Of a stretch of DNA of 64,000 bases, positions 45,601 to 54,435 are shown one piece after another; the stretch's first letter is position 1; every line of letters starts with the position of its first letter. The DNA comes from Phytopythium helicoides (lineage: Eukaryota > Oomycota > Peronosporomycetes > Pythiales > Pythiaceae). A program made the position numbers and the translations under genes. A model generated the notes under the pieces. The model searched no databases and was not told the DNA's origin. It was given only the letters and a program-made list of their open reading frames with translations. Where the stretch lies: positions 62,001 to 126,000 of the forward strand of contig JANFNE010000033.1 of assembly GCA_024867545.1 (NCBI GenBank). The letters are read 5' to 3'.

Positions 45601-46280
45601 TGATGGATCAGCTCAAAAATCGAACGCCGCGAGGAGTATCCAGGGAGCGTCCACGATCAGGAAAATCTGCCCAAGAGTCTGACATCGTGGAGGATAAGTC
45701 CCATTCAACTCAGGAGCCTTCTTCAACGCAGGAGACTGAAGTGTCGACTTTTTCTGTCAAGGACGATGTGGTATCACCGCTGAATGACACCATTCAGACT
45801 ACCCCAGCGATCCGCGGGTTGGTCGCGTTGCGTTCAGACTCAACTCCCGACCCTCATTCAGAACCACCGCAGCCTGACGTGACGGTCATCACTGGTCCTG
45901 GAAGTAAGGACGGCGCAAAGCCGATGGGGACGTTCATTCTTGGCGGACAGCATTTGCAATCTGGAAAGGATCGCATTCTTGAGAACCGTCTTAAGAAACA
46001 AGCAAGTGGAACTATTCAGAAGCGCGTGCTTGGTGAGGCTCCACACATGTCATCAAAAGTCCAAGAGGTCGAGTCAACCCCTTCCAAAGGGTCCCAAGGA
46101 GTTGATGATCTCGAAGGGGAAGAAGACAAAAGTACCGAAGAAACTAGCACAATGCAGGCAGCCACTGCGCCAGCAAAGTCGCCTGAGAAGATTGCAGCCC
46201 CTTCCGCGAAGAACAACTTGGAGAAGGCGCTGAAGAAGCAGCTTGGGAAAAAAGCTTCAGCCACTTCCACGAAAATGTGA
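24690..46280 (+). CDS. giant polycystin-1-like receptor with five tetraspanin-like units (three exons)
   Basis: join(24690..25016, 25081..25314, 25392..46280), about 7,149 residues. A signal peptide (MSSLCQLWLLS start) precedes SBBP-like beta-propeller repeats to about residue 215. Then come Calx-beta-like repeats, many closing with a DND motif (about 284-925, 2170-2310, 3004-3637); a DNRLRE-like part (920-1144); discoidin F5/8C-like domains (1157-1297, 1340-1540); a LamG-like domain (1757-1987); several 100-residue repeats with an NASAA core (2400-2987); REJ/PKD-like region (3644-4411); an EGF module (4439-4484) and a GAIN/GPS-like region to 4844 with the CxxW..W..C..C.C pattern. About 25 helices follow, with CCG motifs at bases 40245, 40944, 41649, 42482 and 43752, each within a four-helix tetraspanin-like unit. 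After the helices at 6530-6597, which resemble a polycystin segment, come an IQ motif (6642-6667), an EF-hand-like pair (6690-6760) and a basic, Ser-rich tail. It is probably a surface adhesion or mechanosensory protein (inference). Confidence 0.85.
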
Positions 46281-46700
46281 AGCAAGGATAGGAAATGGAT
46301 CTGTATCCAAGTAACGGGTTCTGTCTTCATTCTTGAATGCAGTTTCTTTTGGTAGCATTCATAAATAGATCATGGCGTTTCATCTGATTTCGTTTGGCAA
46401 TTGACGTATTTGCCATGTATCTTCGATCTGTTCGTTTCATCTGATTACAATTAGCCATTGACGCACCCTTCCGCGAACGTTGTTTATCGCTTTGAAGCTG
46501 CTGCCGTACCTGTGGCTTTTTCACAAATATGCCGGCAGACAGGAGATTCTAGCATGTAGATCTCCAATTCGAGGCAGTAGTTGATGAAACGGACGGCAGA
46601 CATCGACATGGCTAGGGACACGTTTGTAGGCATCACCAAGGTCACTTCCTTTTCTACCTAGCAGCCTGCAGTACCAAGCAAAAGTGACAGATAAGCGCCA
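46281..46700. other. intergenic region with a short direct repeat and a possible Inr
   Basis: Two imperfect copies of a roughly 30-bp unit starting GTTTCATCTGATT and ending in ATTGACG lie at about 46377-46406 and 46434-46463. TCACTTC at 46642-46648 fits the Inr core 53 bases before the next ATG. No gene seen. Confidence 0.45.
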
Positions 46701-49154
46701 ATGCGGTATCGCTCGCTGAGAGCGGTTGAGCTGTTTACAGCTGCAATATTGTCTGCTCTTTTCACCGTTACTGGCGCTGCAACTTCTTCCTGGACGACGT
46801 GCGGCCGAGCTCTTCTCAAAGATGGCAGCGCATTTTTCATTCGTGGTGTCAACTACTCGCCAACTCCGATTGGGCTGAGCGCAGGAGTTGATTTTCTCCT
46901 ACGTCCGGAGCTTTGGCAACGAGATCTCCCGCTTCTTCGGAGTATGAACGCAAACGCAATCAAGGTATATTACTACGACCCATCGGCTGGCAGCAAACAC
47001 GACGTATTCCTGGATGCAGCTTACAACAATGGTGTGAATCCCATATATACTGTCTTCATGGTGTGGATCCCACCATACCTGATGGAAGATTGGGTCCCCA
47101 TCGACGATAGCGTCTTTCTTGGTGTTGTTGACCGCTTTCGGCTAATGACACGCCAGACAGCAATCCATCCCGGTACAATGGGGTACTCGATCGGTGGAGA
47201 GACGAACTTCCAGCCCGCAATCCAGAACGCTCTTTATTGGCAAAAGTTCAACGCAATCGCATCCGCAATCCGCAGTGAAATGGCCTCACTCGGTGCGCAA
47301 AAGATTCTTACCACCACATATATCGATGATGGCGGAACCACCAACTACCTTGGAGAGAGCTTCAACGCAGATGTGGATATCTGGGGCACAGATGTGTACC
47401 GTGGCACTATCACCGAGGTCGTACTGCCTGCGTATCGAGCAGTACCTGGAGGAAAGCCGCTCATTTTCGCAGAGTACGGGATGTCATATGCCTCCAACTA
47501 TGCAGCAGCCACGGATTCAGAGGCCCAGCAGATCAGTGAGCAACTGGCAAGTTACGCTGCAGCGCTTGAGGCAAATTTTCTCGGCCAAGATGCTGTTGGT
47601 GAGGCCATTTCGGCAGGTGGTTTTTTCTTTGCTTTCTCTGACGAGTGGTGGAAAGATGGCAACTGGTGGAATCATGACTTTGGGTCAGCTCCAAACCCTC
47701 ACTACGTGCTTGGTATCAATTCGGAGGAGTATTATGGACTGTTTTCCGTCACCAAGAACGCTGACACCACCCAGTCCGACGTATTGATCGCCAGACCTAT
47801 CGTGTCGTTGTTGACAAACCTGTGGAGTCAACCAATCGGTGGGTACAGCATTCCAGGGTGCAGCGCAGTAGCATCGTCTCCGAGCGTGACACCGATTGAA
47901 GCACCGGCTGAATCAAGTTCGATGCCAAGCACGGCCACCCCTGCTCCTTCGTCAACAAATACTAGCACGCTCTCCTCAGCATCCCCGGCGCCATCTACAC
48001 AGACTCCAACAGCGCCATCGATAGTTTCACCGTCACCAAGTGCATCTAGTGCAAACGTCTCGAGTGGTTCAGTTGACGCGCAGGGATCTAGCTCGGGAAA
48101 CGCATCCACAACAGAGATGGAAGTGTCTCCATCGGTCGCAATTACTGCAAGCTGCTTCGTATCCCGAAACGAACAAACCCTCGGCATTGCTGCTTTTGCC
48201 GACCCAACCTGTACTTCCACGCCATCCGCTTCAAACATGACTGGATGCCAGAAAAATGGGTGCAGGTTCTGCCAAATGTTCTCTTCCACACAGAGCGCTG
48301 TTTTCCAACTGTGTCCGTCGCTCGCGGTAATAACTTCTGCCAGGCTTAGTGCCAGAAACGTTAGCACAGGTGCATCAGCCTTAAACTCGACTAGAGCGGC
48401 AGAGTGCGCGGCGGACACACTCTTATGCTCTTCGGGACTTCGTGTAGCTCGCGATCCGAGGGCCAACTGTTCGTTCATCGCTTGCCCCCAAGTCACTTCG
48501 GACAGTGTGGATATTCAATGCGATACAGGGGCGGGGAATCTCCGACTTGGGCTCAGCATGTATTACGACCACAGCTGCGCGATCAGCGGTCGAGAAGTTG
48601 GCTGCGACACGGGTCGTCCGGGGTGCAGGTACTGCCGCGACTTGACCTGGAACAGCATGTCTGGCACCGACACCGGCGGCTACCCGCCGTGCCCAACGGC
48701 AGTCGTCGCTTCCAGCTCGAGTCAAAGCTCCGCGAATTCCTCTTCCTCCTCGGCGCCGTGCGTCGTGTCAATCGGCAACGCGAACGCGGGCATCAGCATG
48801 CTGCAGGACGGCGCGTGCCTATCCTCTACGGGTGGCGTGGGCTGCGCGGCCGACCAGCCGGGCTGCCGCTACTGCCAGCTGCGCCTCACGTGGCAGAGCC
48901 AGCACCTGCCGTCGTGCTCACCCGCGCCACCCGCGCCCGCGTCCGCGTCCGCCTCGGCGACCACCGCCGATCAGCAGTTGCGTGGCTCGCCGCCGTCCAC
49001 CGGCGCGCAGGCGCTGATCGGCTGCGCTGTCGTCGCGGCGCTCGTCATCGCGTCCGTCGCCGCCGCGCTCCTGGCGCGCTCGCACCGCAAGCGCCTGCGC
49101 CGCCGCCTGCGCGCCGACGCCGCCGCGCTCGCTCGCCCCAGCTCCATCCTCTAG
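46701..49154 (+). CDS. GH72-like beta-1,3-glucanosyltransferase with cysteine-rich repeats and a membrane anchor
   Basis: 817 residues, no intron. Signal peptide 1-27. Residues about 30-380 form a TIM-barrel enzyme resembling GH72 (GAS/GEL) glucan-remodelling enzymes: FFIRGVNYSP start, acid E167 in GGETN and nucleophile E258 in FAEYG. Such enzymes cut and rejoin beta-1,3-glucan, a main oomycete wall polymer. A Ser/Thr/Pro-rich linker of about 90 residues follows, then three related cysteine-rich modules (bases 48151-48318, 48511-48690, 48756-48915), each with a GCR(F/Y)C core, perhaps carbohydrate-binding. A membrane helix near 778-797 and a short Arg-rich cytosolic tail replace the GPI anchor common in fungi. 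GC content rises sharply over the last 600 bases. Confidence 0.82.
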   Translation: MRYRSLRAVELFTAAILSALFTVTGAATSSWTTCGRALLKDGSAFFIRGVNYSPTPIGLSAGVDFLLRPELWQRDLPLLRSMNANAIKVYYYDPSAGSKHDVFLDAAYNNGVNPIYTVFMVWIPPYLMEDWVPIDDSVFLGVVDRFRLMTRQTAIHPGTMGYSIGGETNFQPAIQNALYWQKFNAIASAIRSEMASLGAQKILTTTYIDDGGTTNYLGESFNADVDIWGTDVYRGTITEVVLPAYRAVPGGKPLIFAEYGMSYASNYAAATDSEAQQISEQLASYAAALEANFLGQDAVGEAISAGGFFFAFSDEWWKDGNWWNHDFGSAPNPHYVLGINSEEYYGLFSVTKNADTTQSDVLIARPIVSLLTNLWSQPIGGYSIPGCSAVASSPSVTPIEAPAESSSMPSTATPAPSSTNTSTLSSASPAPSTQTPTAPSIVSPSPSASSANVSSGSVDAQGSSSGNASTTEMEVSPSVAITASCFVSRNEQTLGIAAFADPTCTSTPSASNMTGCQKNGCRFCQMFSSTQSAVFQLCPSLAVITSARLSARNVSTGASALNSTRAAECAADTLLCSSGLRVARDPRANCSFIACPQVTSDSVDIQCDTGAGNLRLGLSMYYDHSCAISGREVGCDTGRPGCRYCRDLTWNSMSGTDTGGYPPCPTAVVASSSSQSSANSSSSSAPCVVSIGNANAGISMLQDGACLSSTGGVGCAADQPGCRYCQLRLTWQSQHLPSCSPAPPAPASASASATTADQQLRGSPPSTGAQALIGCAVVAALVIASVAAALLARSHRKRLRRRLRADAAALARPSSIL

Positions 49155-49293
49155 CGGCCTTTCTCGCACTGACTCGCTTGACGTTTCCGTAGGAATGACG
49201 CTCCGGTTTCCCCTAGAATGATGCTCTGGTTTCCCTTTTTGCCTCCTTGTCGCCCGAAGGTCGCTCGAAAGCTCCACCTTCGCGCCACCTTGC

Positions 49294-52200
49294 ATGCCTT
49301 CCGGCAACCCCAAAGCGAGATTTTCCGCCGGCCCGGCGCATGGGCGACAGGCTGCGGCGGCTGCGGACGCGATGGGCGCCTCTCCCCCTCCGGCGGGCGA
49401 CGCAGACGCAGACGACGGGCTCGTGTACCTGCCGGTGGCCTCGCACGGCGTGCAGCTGCTGTGCGTGACCGTGTACGTGGCGCTGGCCGTTGTGTCGGCG
49501 TGCCGCGCGCTGTCGCTGGCCAGCGCGCCGCCGCTGCAGCGCCGCACGACCTTCCAGCGGCTCATGGTGCTCTTCGCCGTCACGCGCGCCGTGTCACTGC
49601 TCACCGACGGCGCGGCACGCAACCTGCTCAACCGCGGCGCACTCTGCCTCTTCTTCTCGCTCGTGCTCTTCCAGGTGCTCTTCTGGATCGACATCGCCAA
49701 CCCGCACATCTCGCGCCGCTCCAAGCGCATATGGATCGCCTTCGTGCTCGCCAACGGCGTATTCTACGCCACCGTGCTAGGCATGTCGCTGCTGCACTAC
49801 TGGGAGATGCGCGACGCAGCGGAGGAGCACCGCTCCGTGCCCACGCAGATACTATGGACCGGCGTCCTGCCGGTGCTGCTCATCGCGCTCGGCAGCTTCG
49901 TCAGCTCGCTCGGGCTGCTATACTCGACGTGGAAGATGCGCGCCCGCGTCAGCCGCGTGCTGCGACCCACGGCTGAAGGCTTTCGGCGCCGTATCGACCG
50001 CCGTGTCGAGAAGAAGCTCACACACGCGCTGCGCTTCACCATGTTCGTCATGGGCGTCTGCTCCCTGCTCTTCCTGCTGCGCACAATCATCTACATTCAA
50101 CGGCCATTCTCGCACCAGGGCTGCGGTAACATTCACGATCCGAACGTTTGCATTGCGCTAGGTTACGCGCTGCCCGAAGTTGTCCCGTGCGCGTTGTTCA
50201 TCGTGCTCATGTGGGAGGTCGAGCCAAACCTCAAGTTTCCGTCGCGGCGGAATCTAAGTGCCAACAATAACCCACTGCTGCCCACCGAGGCTACGCCGCT
50301 TATCTTTGATGAGGCGATGCCGCAGCAGATCCAGATCAAGACGGTCGGTGCCCACGAGGGGGACAATGGATTCACCGACCGCATGTCACAACGATCAATC
50401 TCGTCGTCATCTATGTCTGGTATTTCTCCTGGTCGAGAAAATAAGGCGGCCCCCAGCAAACGCCGATCGAGCCCACTGTCTCTTGGCTTGGGCGGGAGCG
50501 TCCTTGACAAAGCAAGACAGCAGCTCGAGTTAGTGTTTCCGCAACGCAGAAAGTCGAGTGCCGGCGGTGGCATGGCGTCACAGGACAGAGTGGATACCGA
50601 CTCAGATGCCACCGGCCCGTCAGTTGACGGAGAGAAACAGTCAGATCGTCCTCAGGCTCTAAGTCGTGGTAGAACCCAGTCTTCGCCAGAGTTCGCGTGG
50701 CTATCGTTTCAATGCTTCAACCTCAAGTTTCCGTCTGCGTCGCCGTCCTCATCGTTCATCGTGGTACACGCCCTAAATCCAGACACTGGAGGTGTTGTGG
50801 CTGAGATTGGTCGCACAGAGACGTCAACGTCTGAGGATCCGTGTTTCCACTTGATGCTTCCTGTCGAAATGCGTAAAGAAGACCTCTTACGGGTTACCGT
50901 ATACTCTGTTCGCCACGCAAAGCTACTCGAGGACCTTGACAGTCAGTGGGTAGTTGGTGATGCCCTCGTCTCTTTGTCAACATTCATGAAAGGATCGGTG
51001 TTCGTGAGTGGACATGCATCGTTACACCCATTATTCTCGCCCTTGTCACGCACGAGATCGTCTGGAGAAGTTATTGTTCGTTGCGAAGCTCCAGTTGTTG
51101 GCGCTGATGGTGTGCTGGACAACGAGTTTGAGCGGATTACTCGCTCCTTTGTTTATTTTGGCGTTGAAGGCAGCAAAGAGGAGAATGATACCGATGAAGA
51201 AGGAGATGGACTTTCCGAGATCGCACAACAGATGATTAATCTCGCGGCAAACTCGCAGCGTTCTCAAGGCAAAATCCTTGTGGAAGAAGAGCTGATCGAA
51301 AGCGTGTACACGTGGGAAGTGCCATACCAGCTTCTCCAACTCGTTTTGGCTGATTTGGTCGTGAAGCTGAATGCTTTGAAGCGAGAGACTGAAGCTGAAG
51401 ACCTGGACACAAGTCTTACCTCTACTCCATCGAGTCAGTTGTCGACTCCGAGTGTTGACCCTGCACTTATTCCACCTTCCATACTCCCTTCTGGAAGTGG
51501 ACTCACCTCTGTTCCCGAAACGGATGCTTCACAGAAACCTGCTGAGGAGACTGGCGCGGGTAGCACTGATGGCGAAGAGGGAGATGGGGATAATGAAGCT
51601 GCTGTGACCCGGCCAAGGAATTCTGCTAGTATTGGTATGCTGTCCGAGATGATCATGCAGATACAAGATGACGTGCTCGAAAGAAAGAAGCGCAAGTGGC
51701 GGATTGATCTCATCCAGACGATGGAGAAGCACATTTCGGAAGTCGAGGATGCGATCCTTCGTTACGGTGCAACACAACATGCGGGTCTAACTTTCAAGCC
51801 GAGCACGATGAAGGCTGACCGCGATTTGCGCTTTCTAGCTTTGAATTTGCATCAACAGCTGATGACAGTTGGAAACGCAGTGCCGACATCCGAACGTGAC
51901 ATTGATGCGGAGGCCAATGCTGCTCGGTACGCCCGTCTTGTTAGTACGTTCGTCGGAACAATTCTAGCGTCCCCAATGCAACTGTCGCGGGAGTCGAGTG
52001 TGCATGGTCGCCGACCAGATTCGGAGGATTTGCATGCAATTGACGATGATTTTGCTTTTGGGGATGAGAGTGACTCTGATAGTACTGAAGCCGACTCTCC
52101 AAACGGTGATCACCTGCCTCTGGAGCCTGTCGAAGCGCTTCGTCGGCGCGTTATTTCGTTCGATTCAGCGGAAAAGATCGTGAACATGAGCGTGAATGGC

Positions 52201-53712
52201 GAGGACTCTGGCGTTTCATCGGAGCAGCGGAGGCTTGCAGAAACAATTGTTGCCATGGGTCGAAACGACAGCTTCGATGACGCTCGCAGTGCAAGCAGCA
52301 GCTCTGCTGACAGCCGAGAAGGATACAAAGCCAATGCTCTCTCCATTTCAATCGACGCGGCAGCTCGATCGACTGTTTCAACAGCTCACAACAATGGCGC
52401 TGTTGTCTCCAAAACTCGGCCAACTAAACCTTTCCAGCGACACCGAATGTATGGCACAATTACTGTTGGGGCCTTCGCAGCACACGCGTATGGATTTAAA
52501 AATGGTGGGGTCCGTCAAATGCGCGAAGAGCTTGAGCGCTTGCATTCCCGCTTGTTGAAAGAGACAGAGAACGCAAGCTCGGAACTGACGATTGACTTGC
52601 TAGACCGGCGCTACCATGAGCTCAAGTGGGATGTTGAGAGGCGTCTTGAGGTTGTGTTCTGCCAAGCAGTGAGTGCATTGGTCACCTGCTTCCAGCAAGC
52701 AGTTTATGTGCATTCGCATGATGACGTTGAATTCGGCCCGCACGGGCTCAAAGCCAAGGGCTTGGACTACCTGGAGATGATTTCTGAGCTTGGGTTTCTC
52801 TTTTCATTGGAGAGTCTCCTATCGACATATAGCAATGAGGCTGGCATGCTTGGAGATACGGACGCTGCGGTGCGTGAGCTTTCTCGCGTCCAGATCAAGC
52901 TCAAGCCAGTGAAGACACCACGAGCCGCTGCTTTTCGCGTGTCGATAACGTCTGGACCATCTGGAATTGTGATTGAATTACCAATCATTACATGCCGCCC
53001 TAGCAAATTCCCAGACCGAAGCATGCATCGCGTTCCTGGTCAAGATGCTGCGACCGGCGCGGTCTACTTGCCGCTTTCATCTGCGGAGCAGAAGCAGCGA
53101 GCAAAGCGAGTGTTCAGCAAACTCATCCCAGTTGTACCAGTCATATTCTCACAAGGAATGAATGAGATGCAGACGGTTGCCAACACTGTAGGGAAGGATT
53201 CTTTGCAGAAGGAGATCAATGCCGAGAACTACGTTCGACTCGAGCGCTACGTCCGCAGATTTATCGAGTGGTGTACAAGCACCACGGCTTCAGACGGTTC
53301 ACCGCTGTACTCAATGGATGACATCACGCGTGTGCAGCAATCTATTGTTGCGCTGAAGCTAAATATTCACTTGTCTGGGCGATCGAAGCGGATGGCGATT
53401 CTGGGTCTCTCATCTTCAATTGCCCGCTCCGTTGGTGGAGGTCGTGTCATTTGCTGCAAGTCAGCAAAGGATCGCACATCGATGTCCGTGACGCTCGAGG
53501 AGGCAAGGCTGCTTGTTTTGTCCCACGGTCTATTCCCCGACGAGGTTGAGAGCTTCACAAACCTCCTACGCACATACGGCGTCCGCCGCGAGAACGCGCG
53601 CAAGAACATTGGAAAAGCGCAATATTGTTTCAGCGCATTGCAAAACTACATGCTACCGCAGGATTACCAATGTCCACCAGGTACTGGTGGAGGCAGTCGC
53701 TCGTTCTCTTGA
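49294..53712 (+). CDS. GPCR-like seven-helix domain fused to inositol polyphosphate 4-phosphatase
   Basis: 1,472 residues, no intron. Residues about 45-310 contain seven hydrophobic helices of the THH1/TOM-like GPCR-related type. A Ser-rich, basic linker follows, then a C2 domain (about 466-600), a long helical region with acidic low-complexity parts, and the C-terminal phosphatase with the CX5R signature CKSAKDRT; the catalytic Cys is residue 1388, 84 residues from the end as in animal INPP4. INPP4 removes the 4-phosphate of PI(3,4)P2. Fusions of a GPCR with signalling enzymes (GPCR-bigrams) are a known oomycete feature, including INPP4 partners as I recall. The receptor part likely couples an external or membrane cue directly to phosphoinositide turnover (inference). 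The 5' third is much more GC-rich than the rest. Confidence 0.88.
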   Translation: MPSGNPKARFSAGPAHGRQAAAAADAMGASPPPAGDADADDGLVYLPVASHGVQLLCVTVYVALAVVSACRALSLASAPPLQRRTTFQRLMVLFAVTRAVSLLTDGAARNLLNRGALCLFFSLVLFQVLFWIDIANPHISRRSKRIWIAFVLANGVFYATVLGMSLLHYWEMRDAAEEHRSVPTQILWTGVLPVLLIALGSFVSSLGLLYSTWKMRARVSRVLRPTAEGFRRRIDRRVEKKLTHALRFTMFVMGVCSLLFLLRTIIYIQRPFSHQGCGNIHDPNVCIALGYALPEVVPCALFIVLMWEVEPNLKFPSRRNLSANNNPLLPTEATPLIFDEAMPQQIQIKTVGAHEGDNGFTDRMSQRSISSSSMSGISPGRENKAAPSKRRSSPLSLGLGGSVLDKARQQLELVFPQRRKSSAGGGMASQDRVDTDSDATGPSVDGEKQSDRPQALSRGRTQSSPEFAWLSFQCFNLKFPSASPSSSFIVVHALNPDTGGVVAEIGRTETSTSEDPCFHLMLPVEMRKEDLLRVTVYSVRHAKLLEDLDSQWVVGDALVSLSTFMKGSVFVSGHASLHPLFSPLSRTRSSGEVIVRCEAPVVGADGVLDNEFERITRSFVYFGVEGSKEENDTDEEGDGLSEIAQQMINLAANSQRSQGKILVEEELIESVYTWEVPYQLLQLVLADLVVKLNALKRETEAEDLDTSLTSTPSSQLSTPSVDPALIPPSILPSGSGLTSVPETDASQKPAEETGAGSTDGEEGDGDNEAAVTRPRNSASIGMLSEMIMQIQDDVLERKKRKWRIDLIQTMEKHISEVEDAILRYGATQHAGLTFKPSTMKADRDLRFLALNLHQQLMTVGNAVPTSERDIDAEANAARYARLVSTFVGTILASPMQLSRESSVHGRRPDSEDLHAIDDDFAFGDESDSDSTEADSPNGDHLPLEPVEALRRRVISFDSAEKIVNMSVNGEDSGVSSEQRRLAETIVAMGRNDSFDDARSASSSSADSREGYKANALSISIDAAARSTVSTAHNNGAVVSKTRPTKPFQRHRMYGTITVGAFAAHAYGFKNGGVRQMREELERLHSRLLKETENASSELTIDLLDRRYHELKWDVERRLEVVFCQAVSALVTCFQQAVYVHSHDDVEFGPHGLKAKGLDYLEMISELGFLFSLESLLSTYSNEAGMLGDTDAAVRELSRVQIKLKPVKTPRAAAFRVSITSGPSGIVIELPIITCRPSKFPDRSMHRVPGQDAATGAVYLPLSSAEQKQRAKRVFSKLIPVVPVIFSQGMNEMQTVANTVGKDSLQKEINAENYVRLERYVRRFIEWCTSTTASDGSPLYSMDDITRVQQSIVALKLNIHLSGRSKRMAILGLSSSIARSVGGGRVICCKSAKDRTSMSVTLEEARLLVLSHGLFPDEVESFTNLLRTYGVRRENARKNIGKAQYCFSALQNYMLPQDYQCPPGTGGGSRSFS

Positions 53713-53829
53713 GCGTTGATTATATGGAGCAGACTTCAAGTCAAGGATGCACCATTACAATACTTACTACTGACTCTCAACTGACAAGTTCTTACTGTTT
53801 TCTCGCATGCACTTCGAAGTACAATGAAG

Positions 53830-54435
53830 TTAAATCCCCGTCGCAAGAGCAGTGGCCAAGATGTCTTGCATCGACATCGCCCGAGACCGGGTCTGCAGCT
53901 CAAGTTGAGAGCAGTCTGAGAATGCGCCGTCGCTTCCACAATGAGTGAACAAATCCTTGGAGCTTGTGAGTGGGCTGTATGCTTGACAATCAAATCCACC
54001 AGTGCTACCAGAATTGATGGCTACTGGCGAAGTTTCTGTTCCAGGCTGCTTTAGTAGCGTGCTGGGGTAGAGCAGCGCCCCTGCTGGTGGTGCGCTGACC
54101 CCTCGCTTACTCAAGTGCCGAGCTAGCGTGCAGATGGCTTCTCCTCGGATGCGCTGGATATTTTTTTCGCTGCGAAAGCTCAAGAATGGCCATCGACGGA
54201 TGCCTAGCGATCGACACACGCGAATGAGTGTCCGGCTGCTGATGCCAATCTCCTCGGATGCTCGAGTCGCTGGGAGTGTGAAGAACTTGGCAAGAATGTC
54301 GAATGACAGTGTCGTCGTCCCTCGGTTCGTCTGCACGCGCACGATGTACGTGGAGTAGAGTGCTGCAGTTAGCTCGCGGTTGAAGCTTGTACGGCACGAG
54401 GCAGATGGCAGCAGTCGAGCATGGCTCGTGCACAT
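53830..54435 (-). CDS. RWP-RK-like transcription factor, paralogue 1
   Basis: 201 residues. The helix-turn-helix block EEIGISSRTLIRVCRSLGIR leads into RWP at residues 81-83, the family signature, but the following RK is replaced by a FLSFRSEK run. RWP-RK proteins bind DNA. The segment before it (YIVRVQTNRGTTTLSF) is shared with paralogues 2 and 3. The C-terminus carries AMSMQDIL, also shared. It is the shortest and most divergent of the three, with the N-terminus uncertain. Nuclear location inferred. It converges on the GPCR-INPP4 gene, 117 bases apart. Confidence 0.82.
   Translation of the reverse strand: MCTSHARLLPSASCRTSFNRELTAALYSTYIVRVQTNRGTTTLSFDILAKFFTLPATRASEEIGISSRTLIRVCRSLGIRRWPFLSFRSEKNIQRIRGEAICTLARHLSKRGVSAPPAGALLYPSTLLKQPGTETSPVAINSGSTGGFDCQAYSPLTSSKDLFTHCGSDGAFSDCSQLELQTRSRAMSMQDILATALATGI

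Noticed and set aside
48404..49192. 262-codon overlapping frame at the end of the glucan enzyme gene
   Set aside because: Arg-rich shadow frame produced by the local GC-rich composition.
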